Origin: Lacticaseibacillus rhamnosus
GTDB lineage: Bacteria; Bacillota; Bacilli; Lactobacillales; Lactobacillaceae
Length of the DNA stretch: 64,000 bases
Reading direction: 5' to 3'
Assembly: GCF_900636965.1 (NCBI RefSeq)
Contig: NZ_LR134331.1
Coordinates: 2,046,001 to 2,110,000 of the forward strand
Part shown: positions 63,706 to 64,000 of the stretch, in pieces
How positions within the stretch are numbered: the stretch's first letter is position 1
How the letters are laid out: each line of letters starts with the position of its first letter
Position numbers and translations under genes: made by a program
The notes under the pieces: generated by a model
What the model was told of the DNA's origin: nothing
What the model saw: the letters and a program-made list of their open reading frames with translations, nothing else
Database searches by the model: none

Positions 63706-64000
63706 CTACAGATCCTCAACCACCAAATACGTCATGTCTAGCGGTCCATGGACACCGACGACCAAGGTCATTTCGATGTCGCCGGAGTTGGAAGGTCCGG
63801 TGATGAAGTTGATGTTGCTGGTTTCCAGCTGCCCGGCCTTCATTGCCGCATCATAGTGATCCATGGCTTGGCGTGAACGTGGCAGGATGCTGCTTTTCTT
63901 GACGATTGCCAAATAATGCGTCGGCAGAAAATGGAAGCCGCGACCTTGTCCGGGCGTGGTTGCAACGGTGATGGTCCCAGATTCTGCTAATAGATAATCC
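63706..64000 (-). CDS. lutC: LUD-domain protein, lactate utilisation LutC-like (5' part outside window)
   Basis: The C-terminal 98 residues of a LUD (lactate utilisation) domain protein. Landmarks are LLAESGTITVATTPGQGRGF, LPTHYLAIVKKSSILP and the conserved C-terminal segment FITGPSNSGDIEMTLVVGVHGP, then LVVED. The end matches LutC, a subunit of the LutABC iron-sulfur lactate oxidation complex. The start lies beyond position 64000, so lutA and lutB would be expected just to the right. LutB also contains a LUD domain but is longer, with ferredoxin motifs after it, so LutC fits better. Confidence 0.75.
   Translation of the reverse strand, partial: DYLLAESGTITVATTPGQGRGFHFLPTHYLAIVKKSSILPRSRQAMDHYDAAMKAGQLETSNINFITGPSNSGDIEMTLVVGVHGPLDMTYLVVEDL

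Overview
The window looks like chromosome of a lactobacillus of the Lacticaseibacillus casei/paracasei/rhamnosus group. The grounds are moderate GC, strong AGGAGG-type ribosome binding sites, and a gene set typical of that group: a rhamnose-rich wzd/wze/wzx/wzy/welE/wzr exopolysaccharide locus, a glg operon, ClpL, an Opp system and P60-type wall hydrolases. I inferred this from gene content; the exact species cannot be fixed by eye. Almost everything lies on the minus strand. No rRNA, tRNA or CRISPR array was found.

Layout. 1-1.7 kb: amino-acid ABC transporter (glnQ, and a binding lipoprotein cut by the window edge). 2-3.4 kb: two membrane/surface proteins of unknown role. 3.7-4.3 kb: a Zur-type repressor divergent from a 37-residue basic peptide whose promoter carries a Zur-like box. 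4.5-5.7 kb: a guanylate-kinase paralogue and a GNAT acetyltransferase. 6-7.3 kb: a secreted NlpC/P60 wall hydrolase with a WalR-type box. 7.6-9.2 kb: tyrS behind a T-box leader. 9.3-11.8 kb: an ArsR regulator with a cation-efflux protein, and a divergent apbE. 11.9-22.1 kb: the glycogen operon glgB-C-D-A-P plus a GH13 amylase, with a cre-like site over the promoter and a premature stop in glgD. 22.5-28.5 kb: branched-chain aminotransferase, a secreted sortase-like protein, a YitT protein, class III fructose bisphosphatase and an Spx-like protein without its redox cysteines. 29-31.7 kb: clpL with a CIRCE operator and an unusual long leader.

31.7-49.7 kb is the exopolysaccharide locus. It holds wzb (phosphatase), wzr (LytR-CpsA-Psr), an ISL3-type transposase remnant, welE (priming transferase), rmlDBCA (dTDP-rhamnose), a pyruvyl transferase, five glycosyltransferases, wzy, wzx, wze (kinase) and wzd (chain length). 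By eye, the stretch from about 39.2 to 47.9 kb is more AT-rich than the rml and wzd/wze flanks, as expected for the strain-variable part of such loci. 50.5-54.6 kb: an SGNH-domain membrane protein, queT behind a preQ1-II riboswitch, an SDR coupled to a DUF2829/Tad2-like protein, an XRE regulator and a histidine phosphatase. 54.8-60.6 kb: oppABCDF. 61-64 kb: a drug-efflux MFS protein, efp, a 155-bp palindromic element and the 3' end of a lutC-like gene.

The least explained signals are two kinds of intergenic palindromic element. One is a family of long hairpins with a conserved GTGTAAGGACCT core and covarying arms; it often sits just beyond the U-tract of a terminator and once inside the clpL leader. 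The other is a single 155-bp, three-arm palindrome between lutC and efp. No complete new defence or mobile system was seen. The nearest thing to one is the DUF2829 (Tad2-like) gene translationally coupled to an SDR.
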